From NCBI GenBank assembly GCA_028280445.1, contig JANQLU010000124.1:1-64000 (forward strand): a DNA stretch of 64,000 nt, read 5' to 3'. The stretch is from Pirellulaceae bacterium (GTDB lineage: Bacteria > Planctomycetota > Planctomycetia > Pirellulales > Pirellulaceae). Under the pieces are notes generated by a model. The model saw only the letters and a list, made by a program, of their open reading frames with translations. It searched no databases and had not been told where the DNA came from. The position numbers were made by a program, and so were the translations under genes. Shown here one piece after another: positions 34,911-44,027 of this stretch (within the stretch, counting starts at the first letter, position 1; each line of letters begins with the position of its first letter).

Positions 34911-36047
34911 ATGTCAAACGTCACCGTCCAACCCGTTCGCGGCAAAAAAGCTCAAAAAGCGTTTTTGCATTTGCCTTGGAAAATGCACGCGAATGATCCC
35001 AATTGGATTCCGCCGATCCGTCACAATCAGAAAGAGCTCGTCAATTACCGCAAGCATCCATTTTACGACAACGCGGAAATTGAAACGTTTATTGCAACTC
35101 GCAACGACGAAGTGGTAGGGCGGATTGCGGCAGTGATTGATCACGGTCACAACGAGCGCTACGAAGAAAAACGGGGGATGATTGGTTTTTTTGAATCGGT
35201 CAACGACACTGAGGTTTCACGCAGTTTATTCAACGCGGCGAGACAGTGGCACGAGTCACATGGCATGACAGCGCTGCGAGGGCCTGTTAATCCGTCGATG
35301 AATTACGAATGCGGTTTGTTGATCGAGGGGTTTGAGACGCCGCCCTGTTTTATGATGACTTACAATCCGACGTATTACCCCGAGTTGTGGGAGGATTTTG
35401 GGTTTCAAAAAGCCCAGGACATGTTTGCCTACAATGCCGACACGAGCATGTTGGACAATATTGATCCCAAGATTTCTTTTGTTTTAGAAGAAGCGGCGCG
35501 ACGGTTTAACGTGACGGTCCGCGATGTGGATAAAAAGAACTTCAAAAAAGAGATCTATACCTTTATGGACATCTACAACCGCGCCACTAGCGGCAATTGG
35601 GGATTTGTGCCCATGAGCCCCAGCGAGGTTGAGCATACGGCGGCCGCGCTGCAGTTTTTGATCGTTCCACAATTGTCAGTGTTTGCCGAAGCCGATGGGA
35701 AACCGATTGGCGTCGTGTTTGGATTGTTGGACTACAATCCGATTATTAAAAAAATCGACGGTCGAATGTTTCCGTTTGGTTTTTTGAGAATTTTGTGGGG
35801 CAGAAGAAAAATAAAGCGAATTCGGCTGGTTAGTACGACGATTTTGCCTGAATACCAGCGATGGGGATTGGGAGTGACGTTGCTCGGCCGATTGTATCCA
35901 CGCGGTATCGACTGGGGGCTGACCGAGTGTGAGTTGTCGTGGGTGCTGGAATCGAATCAGCTTTCGCGGGGTACGATCGAACGCGGTGGAGCCGAAAAGA
36001 CAAAGGTTTATCGGATCTACGATTTCGACCCGAAGTCATCTACCTAA
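34911..36047 (+). CDS. Putative N-acyltransferase (acyl-CoA transferase fold)
   Basis: A 378-residue protein with a two-part GNAT-like structure. The N-terminal part contains FIATRNDEVVGRIAAVIDHGH, a GNAT-like strand. The C-terminal part has VSTTILPEYQRWGLGVTLLG, the acetyl-CoA loop pattern Q/R-x-x-G-x-G. Between them, ALRGPVNPSMNYECGLLIEG is typical of a family of acyl-CoA N-acyltransferases of unknown substrate. ATG at 34911 (a TTG one codon earlier is possible). It precedes a ketosynthase-like gene by 70 bases; both could work on acyl groups (inference). Confidence 0.65.
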   Translation: MSNVTVQPVRGKKAQKAFLHLPWKMHANDPNWIPPIRHNQKELVNYRKHPFYDNAEIETFIATRNDEVVGRIAAVIDHGHNERYEEKRGMIGFFESVNDTEVSRSLFNAARQWHESHGMTALRGPVNPSMNYECGLLIEGFETPPCFMMTYNPTYYPELWEDFGFQKAQDMFAYNADTSMLDNIDPKISFVLEEAARRFNVTVRDVDKKNFKKEIYTFMDIYNRATSGNWGFVPMSPSEVEHTAAALQFLIVPQLSVFAEADGKPIGVVFGLLDYNPIIKKIDGRMFPFGFLRILWGRRKIKRIRLVSTTILPEYQRWGLGVTLLGRLYPRGIDWGLTECELSWVLESNQLSRGTIERGGAEKTKVYRIYDFDPKSST

Positions 36048-36117
36048 ATTTGTCACGAAGGCTAAATTATAGGGTTTCAAGTGGAGACGGCCCCGATTTC
36101 ATTGAGCTAATGGGACT

Positions 36118-37374
36118 ATGAGAGAAATTGCAATTACTGGCGTCGGTATCGTCAGTCCCATCGGCATCGGAGTCGAAGAAGTCGCTGAATCGTTGGCGGC
36201 CAAGAAATCGGGAGTTGGTTTTCGGCAGGGTTTTGAAGACGTTCGATCTCCGATGCGGATTGTTGCCGCCATCAAAAATTTCGAAGGCAAAAAGTACGTC
36301 AAGCCTCGAAAAAGCATCAAAGTGATGTGTCGCCCGATTCAGTTTGGGTTTGCCGCGTCGGCACTAGCGCTGGAACAGGCGCAAATCGATGAAGGCGATT
36401 TTGAACCCGATCGCAAGGCAACGATTTTTGGATCCGAGGCTTTTGTTGCCGATCCCAATGAGCTGGCTGATATTTTTCGCAAATGTGTTTTGAACGAAGT
36501 TTTCGATCACAACCGATGGGGCGATTTCATTTTGCGTGAAATCGAACCGCTGTGGATGCTAAAGTATTTGCCCAATATGGTTGCGTCGCACGTCTCGATT
36601 TCGTTTGACGCCCGCGGGCCCAGCAATTCCGTTTGCCAGGCCGAGGCATCGGGTTCGCTTGCCATGATCGAGGCGATGGATTTGATCTGTCGTGGAACCA
36701 CCGATCTGGTTGTTGCCGGGGGCACGGGATCCAGCATGGAGTGCACTGGTTTGTTGTATCGCGGCCATCATCGGTTGACCAAACGTCTCGATTCTCCCGA
36801 AGCCGCCAGTCGTCCGTTTGACAAAGATCGCGACGGGATGGTCGTTGGAGAGGGCTCCGGTGCGTTTGTCATGGAAACCGTCGAATCCGCGGCTGCGCGG
36901 GGCGCCGAAGTATTGGCGACCGTGGTTGGGTATTCGCGAAATTACTGTACCGACAAACAGCATTTTTCGGAAACGATCGAAAAAGCGATTTCCATTGCAC
37001 TGGATCGAGCCGGTTTATCAGTCAGCGAGATCGGACACGTCAATGCGGCTGGATTCGGAACACAAACCGACGACATGGCCGAGGCCACGGCGATCAAAAA
37101 CGTCTTGGGCGATTGCCCGGTGTTTGCTCCCAAAAGCTACTATGGCTACGTTGGCCCGGCTTCTGACATTATCGATATCGCGACAAGTGTTATCGCCATG
37201 CGTCAAAACGAGATTCCTGGAAACCTGAATTATGAAACGCAGGATGAAAACGCGATGGTAAACGTTTCGGCGAACCCGGTGGAATTGGGATCACCGTATT
37301 TTTGTTCCATCGGGTTTTCGATCCACGGTCAAATCACTTGTATCGTGTTCAAAGCGTCGCCTCCATCGAATTGA
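36118..37374 (+). CDS. Ketosynthase-like protein lacking the Cys-His-His triad
   Basis: A 418-residue protein with the full thiolase/FabF fold length and the clear early motif ITGVGIVSPIGIG. At the positions aligning with FabF's catalytic residues it has Glu176 (SVCQAEASGS, for Cys), Ala311 (HVNAAGFGT, for the NAHG His) and Tyr344 (PKSYYGYVGP, for the SKSxxGH His); Lys339 is retained. A true condensing enzyme is therefore unlikely. Such changes occur in chain-length factors and decarboxylating KS-like domains (often Gln for Cys). It is followed in opposite orientation by a hypothetical gene overlapping by 26 bases. Confidence 0.85.
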   Translation: MREIAITGVGIVSPIGIGVEEVAESLAAKKSGVGFRQGFEDVRSPMRIVAAIKNFEGKKYVKPRKSIKVMCRPIQFGFAASALALEQAQIDEGDFEPDRKATIFGSEAFVADPNELADIFRKCVLNEVFDHNRWGDFILREIEPLWMLKYLPNMVASHVSISFDARGPSNSVCQAEASGSLAMIEAMDLICRGTTDLVVAGGTGSSMECTGLLYRGHHRLTKRLDSPEAASRPFDKDRDGMVVGEGSGAFVMETVESAAARGAEVLATVVGYSRNYCTDKQHFSETIEKAISIALDRAGLSVSEIGHVNAAGFGTQTDDMAEATAIKNVLGDCPVFAPKSYYGYVGPASDIIDIATSVIAMRQNEIPGNLNYETQDENAMVNVSANPVELGSPYFCSIGFSIHGQITCIVFKASPPSN

Positions 37375-38062
37375 ACAAGTGTTGTGTGGCATTGTTGCTC
37401 AATTCCTCTAACTGATTTTTAAACGCTTTGAATGCAGCAATCAGTTGGTCGGGTTTAATCGGATTTTTCTGCACACCAAATTCGTAGTGTTGGGGATACA
37501 CGACCAACACCCCAGGTAACGCTAAATTGCTGATTTCGACACGGGTGATTTGTCGATCATACTGCAATTGCAAATCTGCGCAATTGGATTCTTCGATCGC
37601 ATCAATTAAATCGTCGAGTTGCATCGTGACATCCCATTGGCGACACAGCGACCAGTTTTCGGCACCACACAAATTTTTGAATTCGTGGCTCAACATCTCA
37701 TTCCAATCGACCAACCGAACAATTTCTTTTTTTAAAATTGCGGACTCCGGTTCGGAGCAACTTTGATGCGCCGAAACCTCCAGGCCAAATTTGGGAGTTT
37801 GGATCGAACCAACGCCGTCGGGAGTCGGTCCATAAGCTTTGAGTTGTTTTCGTTTAAAACCGTAAATGGACCGGAATGCGTCGTAAAATTGGTCCAGCAG
37901 TAGCGCAAGATCTTGCTGAGCCACACGTTGGACAAATTTTTGTGATTTGCTGTCACAGTTGGTTGGGATTTTGAAATGGGATTCAAAGTTTCTGAGTTGT
38001 TTTATCGGCAACCGTCGATTGCTGGACAACGAAACTCCATTTTGAATTGACGGGGCTGTCAT
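37349..38062 (-). CDS. Protein of unknown function
   Basis: A 237-residue soluble protein (MTAPSIQN at the ATG at 38062; an in-frame TTG at 38074 is less likely). It is rich in Gln/Asn/Leu and has no signal peptide. Segments such as LDQFYDAFRSIYGFKRKQL and DLIDAIEESNCADLQLQYDRQI may be helical. Family unknown. It ends inside the 3' end of the ketosynthase-like gene on the other strand. Confidence 0.5.
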   Translation of the reverse strand: MTAPSIQNGVSLSSNRRLPIKQLRNFESHFKIPTNCDSKSQKFVQRVAQQDLALLLDQFYDAFRSIYGFKRKQLKAYGPTPDGVGSIQTPKFGLEVSAHQSCSEPESAILKKEIVRLVDWNEMLSHEFKNLCGAENWSLCRQWDVTMQLDDLIDAIEESNCADLQLQYDRQITRVEISNLALPGVLVVYPQHYEFGVQKNPIKPDQLIAAFKAFKNQLEELSNNATQHLFNSMEATL

Positions 38063-38146
38063 GCCATCGACCAACCTTGTGTAAAAAATAGTAAGGACAC
38101 GAAAATCAAATGTTTCTTTTTTTTCCAGAATTCACAATAATGGTAA

Positions 38147-38467
38147 ATGTTCTTCTATTTGAAAACCGAGGTTGTTTTGCTTCAAGGAAAATACAAATCC
38201 GGTGACTGGGTAGTTTACCGCATGACGAAACAAAGCGGGTCTCCCGGTAAGCGCGCCAAAAAAGTGGTGGGATCCAAACACGGTGAAGAATACCGTTACC
38301 AAGTCGACAAGTATTGGGTGGTAGAAGAGCAAAACGATGAAGGGGAAGTGATTGTCCGAACGCGTCGCGGTAAAAAAAGAAAAATCAGCGTTTCTGATAC
38401 CTGTTTGCGGCGCGCAAACATTCTCGAAAAAATATTCCTGAGACGACGATTTCCAAAAATCGATTAG
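38147..38467 (+). CDS. Small basic protein of unknown function
   Basis: A 106-residue very basic protein (many Lys/Arg). KYKSGDWVVYRMTKQSGSPGKRAK and RTRRGKKRKISVSDTCLRR suggest a nucleic-acid-binding, SH3-like strand fold, and the phrase SGDWVVYR resembles small CarD/KOW-like strands. This is weak. Start at ATG 38147. It is convergent with a gene of similar small size that ends only 10 bases later. Confidence 0.5.
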   Translation: MFFYLKTEVVLLQGKYKSGDWVVYRMTKQSGSPGKRAKKVVGSKHGEEYRYQVDKYWVVEEQNDEGEVIVRTRRGKKRKISVSDTCLRRANILEKIFLRRRFPKID

Positions 38468-38476
38468 GTGGTGGAT

Positions 38477-38815
38477 TTAAATTCCGAGAACCACCAATTT
38501 TTCATTCTCAATCAGGTAGCGAATTCCTGTATTGGATTCCGCAAAGCCTTTCATTTCGGCGCTTGGGAAATCGACGCGGATCAGTTCCTGATTACTGATC
38601 GCTAATCGGCAAAACTCATCAGAGTCGATCATCACACAATCGGATTGAGTTTTGAGATTTTTCCTGTTTTCAAGAACGTTTGGTCCTAGCTCAAGGGCTT
38701 TGATTTCCAAACTCGTTTGGTGATTCACACTGGACTCCAAGACGAAATACTTCCATGAGGAAACTGTTAAGATGGGACAAATGATAGCACTCTCGTGCAA
38801 TCCTGCAAGCACCAA
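38477..38815 (-). CDS. Small hypothetical protein
   Basis: A 112-residue open frame with plausible amino-acid composition and stretches like SDCVMIDSDEFCRLAISNQELI. The start is unclear: the frame opens with TTG/GTG codons at 38815/38812 and no good RBS is seen. No family is recognised. The frame is not overlapped by another gene, which is the main support. Confidence 0.35.
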   Translation of the reverse strand: MVLAGLHESAIICPILTVSSWKYFVLESSVNHQTSLEIKALELGPNVLENRKNLKTQSDCVMIDSDEFCRLAISNQELIRVDFPSAEMKGFAESNTGIRYLIENEKLVVLGI

Positions 38816-38984
38816 AATTAGCGGTTTGTCATTGAACGAATTTCAGGGTTTTACACTCAGAAAACTTGTTAAAAACTGCAGATTTGAACGATTTTTGTCG
38901 GTCGTCAATGACTGCCAGAATGGTTGAATTCAGACCATAATAATTGGTCTTTGGAAATTCTAAACACTTTTTTGGGTTTGTGTT

Positions 38985-41027
38985 ATGCGATTCCCGTTAT
39001 TTACCGCTTTTACCACGCTGTGCATCATTTGTCTGATTCCTTTATCGTCGTTTTCTCAGTCAAACTCAGGCTTTGGTTCTGGAAGAGTCTCAAAAGTTCA
39101 ATGGAGCAAAGATGGCAGATTTTTGATTTTCCGTTCTGATGGAAAACTTTACCAATTTGATCTCCAAACCTTGGAAAAGAAGGTCGTCAAAAAAGATGAG
39201 GTTCCAGAGTCGGTCAATAGTTGGCGAGGTAAAACGCGAGGTGCCGCGGCTGCGAACTCTGGTCGCCAGTTAGGGAGACCGACACGTGGACGGCAACACA
39301 CCGGGGTTGTTTCGCCTGATGGGAAATGGACGGCTCGTTACAAAAATTGGAATGTCGTGCTGGAAAAGAATGATTCCAAAGACGTTGTCCAGGTGACAAC
39401 CAAAGGGAACGAGAAAATTCACTACGGAACCGCCAGTTGGGTGTACGGTGAAGAGTTGAATCAAACCACGGCAATGTGGTGGACTCCGGATTCCAAGAAA
39501 CTGATTTACTACCGATTCGATGATACGAATGTCCAGAAATTCTATCTGATTCGGGGTTGGTCTGAAATTAACACGCGTTTGTATCCGGAATATTATCCGA
39601 AAGCCGGGGCCACAAACCCAGGTGCGTCAATGTATGTCTACGATTTAGCGTCGAAGAAATCGATTCGTGTTGGGGCCGGCGGAACTGGCGACGAATACAT
39701 CTACAACGTCCGTTTTTCGCCCAACGGAGATGTCATGATGTTGAACTGGACCGATCGACTGCAGCACCATTTGAAAGTTTTGGCGGTCGATCTCCAAACG
39801 GGAAATTGCCGAACGATTGTCGAAGAAAAACAAAAGACCTGGCAGAGGAATTCTCCACGGATGTTTTTTCTCAAGAACAAAAGTCAGTTTTTGTGGCCCA
39901 CCGACAAATCTGGATATACGCACTACGAATTGCGAGATTTGAATGGGAAATTGCATCGAACGATTACCCGTGGAAACTTTCAAATTCTCAGGTATTTCGT
40001 CGACGAAGAAAAAAACATGATGGCGTTTACCGCTGGGAGCTCTGTAAAAAATCCCTACTACCACCAGTTTCATATGGTTGATTTAGATGGCAACAATCAA
40101 CGCCGCGTGACATCGCTGGATTATCATCATTCCAATTTCCAGCTTTCGCCCGATCACCAGTGGTTGGTGGCTCAATACGAAGAACCGAACAAACCGCCTT
40201 GCACGGCACTTTACCGAACCCGTGACGGAAAAATGGTCGCTTCGTTGGCAGTGAGCGATCCCAAATCGGCCGCCAATGTCGCCGAGGTGTTTTCCTTTAG
40301 GTCGAATGACGGAAAACATGATATCTACGGGATTTTGTATAAACCGATCGGGTTTGATCCTAAAAAGAAATATCCGGTAATCAACGCACTTTACGGAGGA
40401 CCGGGCTCGATGGAATTCAGTTCACGTTACGTGAGTCGTCCTCCGAGCCAGTGCAATCGCGGATACCTGGTCGTCAAAGTTAACAATCGCGGGACCGGTG
40501 GCCGCGGCAAAGCGTTTCTCAGTGCGGCCTATCAACGACTCGGTGATGTCGATATTCAAGACCATGCCGATGCCATTCGGTTGCTACGAAAACGGCCTTA
40601 TGTTGATGGCGAACGGGTTGGAATCGTCGGTCACTCGTACGGTGGTTATATGGCGGCGATGGGAATTTTTAAACATCCCGACGTCTACGCAGCTTCGGTC
40701 AATCGTGCAGGAGTCACGACTTGGAAAAATTACGACACGATTTATACCGAACGCTACATGAGTACGCCTCAATTGAATCCGACTGGTTACAAAGTCGGTG
40801 CACCCATGACTTATGTCAAAGATTTCAAAGGAAAGATTTTGATCATGCACGGCATGCTCGACGACAACGTGCATCCCAACAATGCTTTTCAGTTGATCGA
40901 AGCGATGGACCGAGCGAATAAACCTTACGAAAGCCGTTTTTGGCCGAACGCTGGTCACGGGTTGGGACGCGGCGCCGGAACCAGCCAACGAGAGTTCTTC
41001 GATCGGATTTTGAAACCGGGCACCTAG
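38985..41027 (+). CDS. Secreted prolyl oligopeptidase/DPP-IV-like serine peptidase (S9)
   Basis: A 680-residue protein with a signal peptide (LFTAFTTLCIICLIPLSSFS). The N-terminal part is a beta-propeller (VQWSKDGRFLIF, VSPDGKWTARYKN, VRFSPNGDVMMLNW). The C-terminal alpha/beta-hydrolase domain has the nucleophile Ser551 in GHSYGGYMA, the Asp in HGMLDDNVH (626 or 627) and His658 in NAGHGLG. It fits dipeptidyl-peptidase-IV and prolyl-oligopeptidase-like families, which release dipeptides or cleave prolyl bonds in the periplasm. The TAG stop at 41025-41027 lies at the edge of a family B repeat unit. Confidence 0.9.
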   Translation: MRFPLFTAFTTLCIICLIPLSSFSQSNSGFGSGRVSKVQWSKDGRFLIFRSDGKLYQFDLQTLEKKVVKKDEVPESVNSWRGKTRGAAAANSGRQLGRPTRGRQHTGVVSPDGKWTARYKNWNVVLEKNDSKDVVQVTTKGNEKIHYGTASWVYGEELNQTTAMWWTPDSKKLIYYRFDDTNVQKFYLIRGWSEINTRLYPEYYPKAGATNPGASMYVYDLASKKSIRVGAGGTGDEYIYNVRFSPNGDVMMLNWTDRLQHHLKVLAVDLQTGNCRTIVEEKQKTWQRNSPRMFFLKNKSQFLWPTDKSGYTHYELRDLNGKLHRTITRGNFQILRYFVDEEKNMMAFTAGSSVKNPYYHQFHMVDLDGNNQRRVTSLDYHHSNFQLSPDHQWLVAQYEEPNKPPCTALYRTRDGKMVASLAVSDPKSAANVAEVFSFRSNDGKHDIYGILYKPIGFDPKKKYPVINALYGGPGSMEFSSRYVSRPPSQCNRGYLVVKVNNRGTGGRGKAFLSAAYQRLGDVDIQDHADAIRLLRKRPYVDGERVGIVGHSYGGYMAAMGIFKHPDVYAASVNRAGVTTWKNYDTIYTERYMSTPQLNPTGYKVGAPMTYVKDFKGKILIMHGMLDDNVHPNNAFQLIEAMDRANKPYESRFWPNAGHGLGRGAGTSQREFFDRILKPGT

Positions 41028-41357
41028 TAGGGCCGGTTCCCACCGGCCGAGCGGTCTATTTTCAAGCATCGAATTTTAGTTGGGTACAGTTCCGGTTTCT
41101 ATCGGCTGATCTGCCGATAGACACGTGTGTAAACGGTGGTCCCTCGCTGAAACGATTTTGCATTCAACAAAAAATCGCAACCCGAAGCGTGAGCGAGGGA
41201 CTACAAACACGCTGATGACCAGCGAGACATGGTCCCTCGCTCACGCTTCGGGTTACGATTTCAGACCGGCCGCTCAAACACAAGGGTCTGAGAACAGCCC
41301 GATCGATGATGGACAAAACGACAATCCAACAAAACGGCCGGTGGGAACCGGCCCTAC
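41027..41357. repeat. Composite repeat region between convergent genes
   Basis: Family B units at 41027-41048 and 41336-41357 form inverted ends. Their outer edges contain the stop codons of both convergent genes (TAG at 41025-41027 and, on the minus strand, TAG at 41356-41354). Inside lies a family C palindrome with 23-bp arms at 41179-41201 and 41232-41254, and a degenerate half-copy near 41138-41154. No gene is seen within. Confidence 0.8.
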
Positions 41358-42592
41358 TGTGATTTTTGTTTTGCGGCGTTGATCATGCGAACGGCTTCGC
41401 GGACACCTGCTTCGGCAATTGGGTCTTTTGCGCCAGACAGCGGTCGTCGTTGTTCGACTAGCACGTGGGGCGATACGCCTTTGCCTTCGATTTGGTCCGT
41501 GAATTTCCCCAAACGAAATCTGGGAAACATCAACACGGTGTCAAAACCGACATCTTTGAACGACGCAGGAATCACGGCGCCGGCGGTCCGTTGTCCTACC
41601 AATCTGGCCGCTTTTTCTTGGCGAATCAAATAAGCGATGACTTCTTTGGCGCTGCGCGAATTTCCATCAATCAAGGCGACGACCGGTTTTTTCCAGTTGG
41701 AACGTTTTCCACTCATGATATCAACCATCGGTTTGCAAGCGGCACCGTTTCCACCGCGACCGCGGAGATCGACAATCACCGCATCACAATCTTTGAATTT
41801 CGATTCCAAAGTTTCCTTTAACAGTTTATTGACGCCACGAATGTGAATAAACCAAAAATGAATCATGCCAATTTTCAGATTGTCTTTTTCGATGATTCGA
41901 ATGCTGGCTTTGGCGGCTTCGAACGCAGAATAGTCTTTGGCTGTGACTTCGATGATTTTCCGCTCTTCGCCCCATGTTCGCTCGATTTCAAATTTGAGTT
42001 TGTCGTCGCGCTCACAACTCAGATAATGAACTGACGGATCCGAAACGTAGGCGTCGTCCGTTCGGAAATCCAGCCGTTTGTTATTTTGTACATTTTGTCC
42101 GTCCAAACTGACGACACGGTCGCCGATTTTAATTCCGGCCTGATCAGCAGGGCCGCCTTCGAGAACGTTGTGCGCGAAATATTGATCGCCAATTTCGATC
42201 AACTCCAGTCCAAACGTGGGCATCGGTTTGTTAAACAGTTCGGCCATAACCCGTTTGTAAGACGACTTTGAGAACAATCCTAAATGTGAAGCGGGGATGT
42301 GGGACAGCATTTCAAAAATGACTTTCCGCTGGGCTTCGATGGATTTAGCCTGCTCTGCGAGCGGGCGGTATTTCTCGATAATGGCGGGCAAACGATTCTT
42401 TCTGAATTCTTTGTCGACATAGAATCGAGTAAGTTGTTCGGCAACGTTGTCAAACAGTGTTGCACGTGCTGCCGGTTGATTTTCGGCCGCCTTGTTGTTT
42501 TGCGGCGCCTTTTTTGCCGAGTTGTCCTGGGCAATCAGGCAGGGTGTGAGAAAGAACAGAATAACAATTGCTATTGAACGGTTTATTTTCAT
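41354..42592 (-). CDS. Secreted S41-family (C-terminal processing) peptidase with PDZ
   Basis: A 412-residue protein with a signal peptide (SIAIVILFFLTPCLIAQ). A PDZ domain is centred on GGPADQAGIKIGDRVVSLDG. The S41 core has VIVDLRGRGGNGAACKPMVDI and GNSRSAKEVIAYLI, in which the Ser and nearby Lys match the Ser-Lys dyad region. The frame opens at 42628, but the ATG at 42592 (MKINRSIAIVI) begins the signal peptide. S41 peptidases process proteins at their C-termini in the periplasm. It is divergent from the glycosyltransferase gene. Confidence 0.85.
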   Translation of the reverse strand: MKINRSIAIVILFFLTPCLIAQDNSAKKAPQNNKAAENQPAARATLFDNVAEQLTRFYVDKEFRKNRLPAIIEKYRPLAEQAKSIEAQRKVIFEMLSHIPASHLGLFSKSSYKRVMAELFNKPMPTFGLELIEIGDQYFAHNVLEGGPADQAGIKIGDRVVSLDGQNVQNNKRLDFRTDDAYVSDPSVHYLSCERDDKLKFEIERTWGEERKIIEVTAKDYSAFEAAKASIRIIEKDNLKIGMIHFWFIHIRGVNKLLKETLESKFKDCDAVIVDLRGRGGNGAACKPMVDIMSGKRSNWKKPVVALIDGNSRSAKEVIAYLIRQEKAARLVGQRTAGAVIPASFKDVGFDTVLMFPRFRLGKFTDQIEGKGVSPHVLVEQRRPLSGAKDPIAEAGVREAVRMINAAKQKSQ

Positions 42593-42669
42593 TCCTGGTA
42601 CCTCCGGATATAACGTAGCCACGACCACGTTAATCTTTCTGTATTTTCAACTACCAAGGTTGAATCATT

Positions 42670-43893
42670 TTGAACAAAAAAATACTTCATGTATTGTCCC
42701 AACGTCCGGGCCGCACGGGTAGTGGCGTGACGTTGATTGAATTTGTCGAGAACGCCACCAAACGAGGTTGGCAGCAAATGGTGGTTGCGGGCACTCCTGC
42801 TGAGGAACCTGAGCCCGCGGTTGGAAATTTGCCAAAAAATTCGATTCATCCACTTATTTTTGAAACTGACCAGTTGAACTATCCGTTGCCCGGAATGAGT
42901 GATGTGATGCCCTATCGCAGCACCGTTTTTTCATCAATGAATCGTCAGCAATTGGCCGATTATCGCAGCGCTTGGAAAAAACATGTCGCGGCCGTGGTCC
43001 AGCAATTTCAACCCGATTTGATTCACAGCCACCACGTTTGGTTGCTCAGTTCGATGTTGAAAGATATCGTTCCCAATCTTCCGGTGGTTACCAGTTGCCA
43101 TGCCACCGGGATTCGCCAAATGACGCTTTGTCCTCATTTGGCGGCGGAGGTCCAGCAGGGTTGTGCCCAAAACGATGGGTTTTTTGTGCTGCATCACGGG
43201 CATGCCGACGAACTCGAAAAACAGTTGGGAGTTTCACCCGAGCAAATTCACATTGTTGGAGCCGGATACAACGAATCCGTTTTTAATCTTCAGGGGCGTT
43301 CTGGCGGTACGGATGCTAAACCTACAATTGTTTACGCTGGGAAATACAGCAATGCTAAAGGGCTGCCTAGCTTGCTGGATGCGATTGAGATTTTGCGAAC
43401 CTCTTTTCCCAATGTTGAATTGCACGTTGCCGGTTCGGGAGATAGTGACGAAGCGAACCAGTTGCGCGTGCGGATGCAACAAATGGCGCCGACGGTCGTG
43501 TTACATGGACAATTGTCTCAGCCCGAGTTGGCTGAATTGCTGAAGCGCTCGTCACTGTTTGTATTGCCGTCGTTCTACGAAGGCTTGCCGTTGGTGGTCG
43601 TTGAGGCAATGGCTTGTGGATGCCGCGTTGTCTGCACCGATCTGTTTGGTGTTCGCAATCAAATTGCGCCATTGGCTGGCGAGTTGTTGTCGACGGTGGC
43701 GTTGCCAGACATGGAATCCATTGATCAACCGGTGGATTCACAATTGCCCGATTTTGCTCGTCGTTTGGCAGCGGCCATGGAACAGCAACTGCGACTGGTA
43801 GTCGGTGAACAAAAGACAGACGTTCTGGATCGATTTACTTGGGCGAGTGTTTTCGACAAGGTCGAAATGGTTTGGAAGTCGTTTGTGAGTTGA
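42670..43893 (+). CDS. GT-B (family 4) glycosyltransferase
   Basis: A 407-residue GT4-type glycosyltransferase. The N-terminal half starts with a GT-B-like fold (ILHVLSQRPGRTGSGVTLIE); the C-terminal donor domain has IVYAGKYSNAKGLPSLLDAI and the acidic motif SFYEGLPLVVVEAMACG, with the conserved E-x7-E. Start is TTG at 42670 with AAGG ten bases upstream; no ATG is nearby. It is convergent with an SDR gene, with the family A palindrome at 43947-44010 between them. Donor and acceptor are unknown. Confidence 0.85.
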   Translation: MNKKILHVLSQRPGRTGSGVTLIEFVENATKRGWQQMVVAGTPAEEPEPAVGNLPKNSIHPLIFETDQLNYPLPGMSDVMPYRSTVFSSMNRQQLADYRSAWKKHVAAVVQQFQPDLIHSHHVWLLSSMLKDIVPNLPVVTSCHATGIRQMTLCPHLAAEVQQGCAQNDGFFVLHHGHADELEKQLGVSPEQIHIVGAGYNESVFNLQGRSGGTDAKPTIVYAGKYSNAKGLPSLLDAIEILRTSFPNVELHVAGSGDSDEANQLRVRMQQMAPTVVLHGQLSQPELAELLKRSSLFVLPSFYEGLPLVVVEAMACGCRVVCTDLFGVRNQIAPLAGELLSTVALPDMESIDQPVDSQLPDFARRLAAAMEQQLRLVVGEQKTDVLDRFTWASVFDKVEMVWKSFVS

Positions 43894-43946
43894 TCGCAAA
43901 TAGCCCTTGATAGCGTTGATTAAATCGGAAAGCTGTGAATTTGAGT

Positions 43947-44010
43947 TGAGCTGCGATGCGCTTGCCGCCGGTATTTGAGGGTTCACCGGCGGCTAGCGCA
44001 TCGCAGCTCA
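43947..44010. repeat. Dispersed palindrome (family A)
   Basis: 26-bp arms at 43947-43972 and 43985-44010 with one mismatch; the right arm includes ACCGGCGGCTAGCGCATCGC. It lies between convergent genes ending at 43893 and 44028. The right arm is followed by TATTTAATCAACAC, as in the copy at 144-184. Confidence 0.85.
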
Positions 44011-44027
44011 TATTTAATCAACACTAC

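Noticed and set aside
37349..38062. Longer start (TTG at 38074) for the hypothetical gene
   Set aside because: The ATG at 38062 has a better-spaced AAGG upstream; the TTG lies directly next to it.
17051..41357. CRISPR-like array from repeated units
   Set aside because: The repeats are isolated palindromes in separate intergenic regions, without regular spacers or cas genes.
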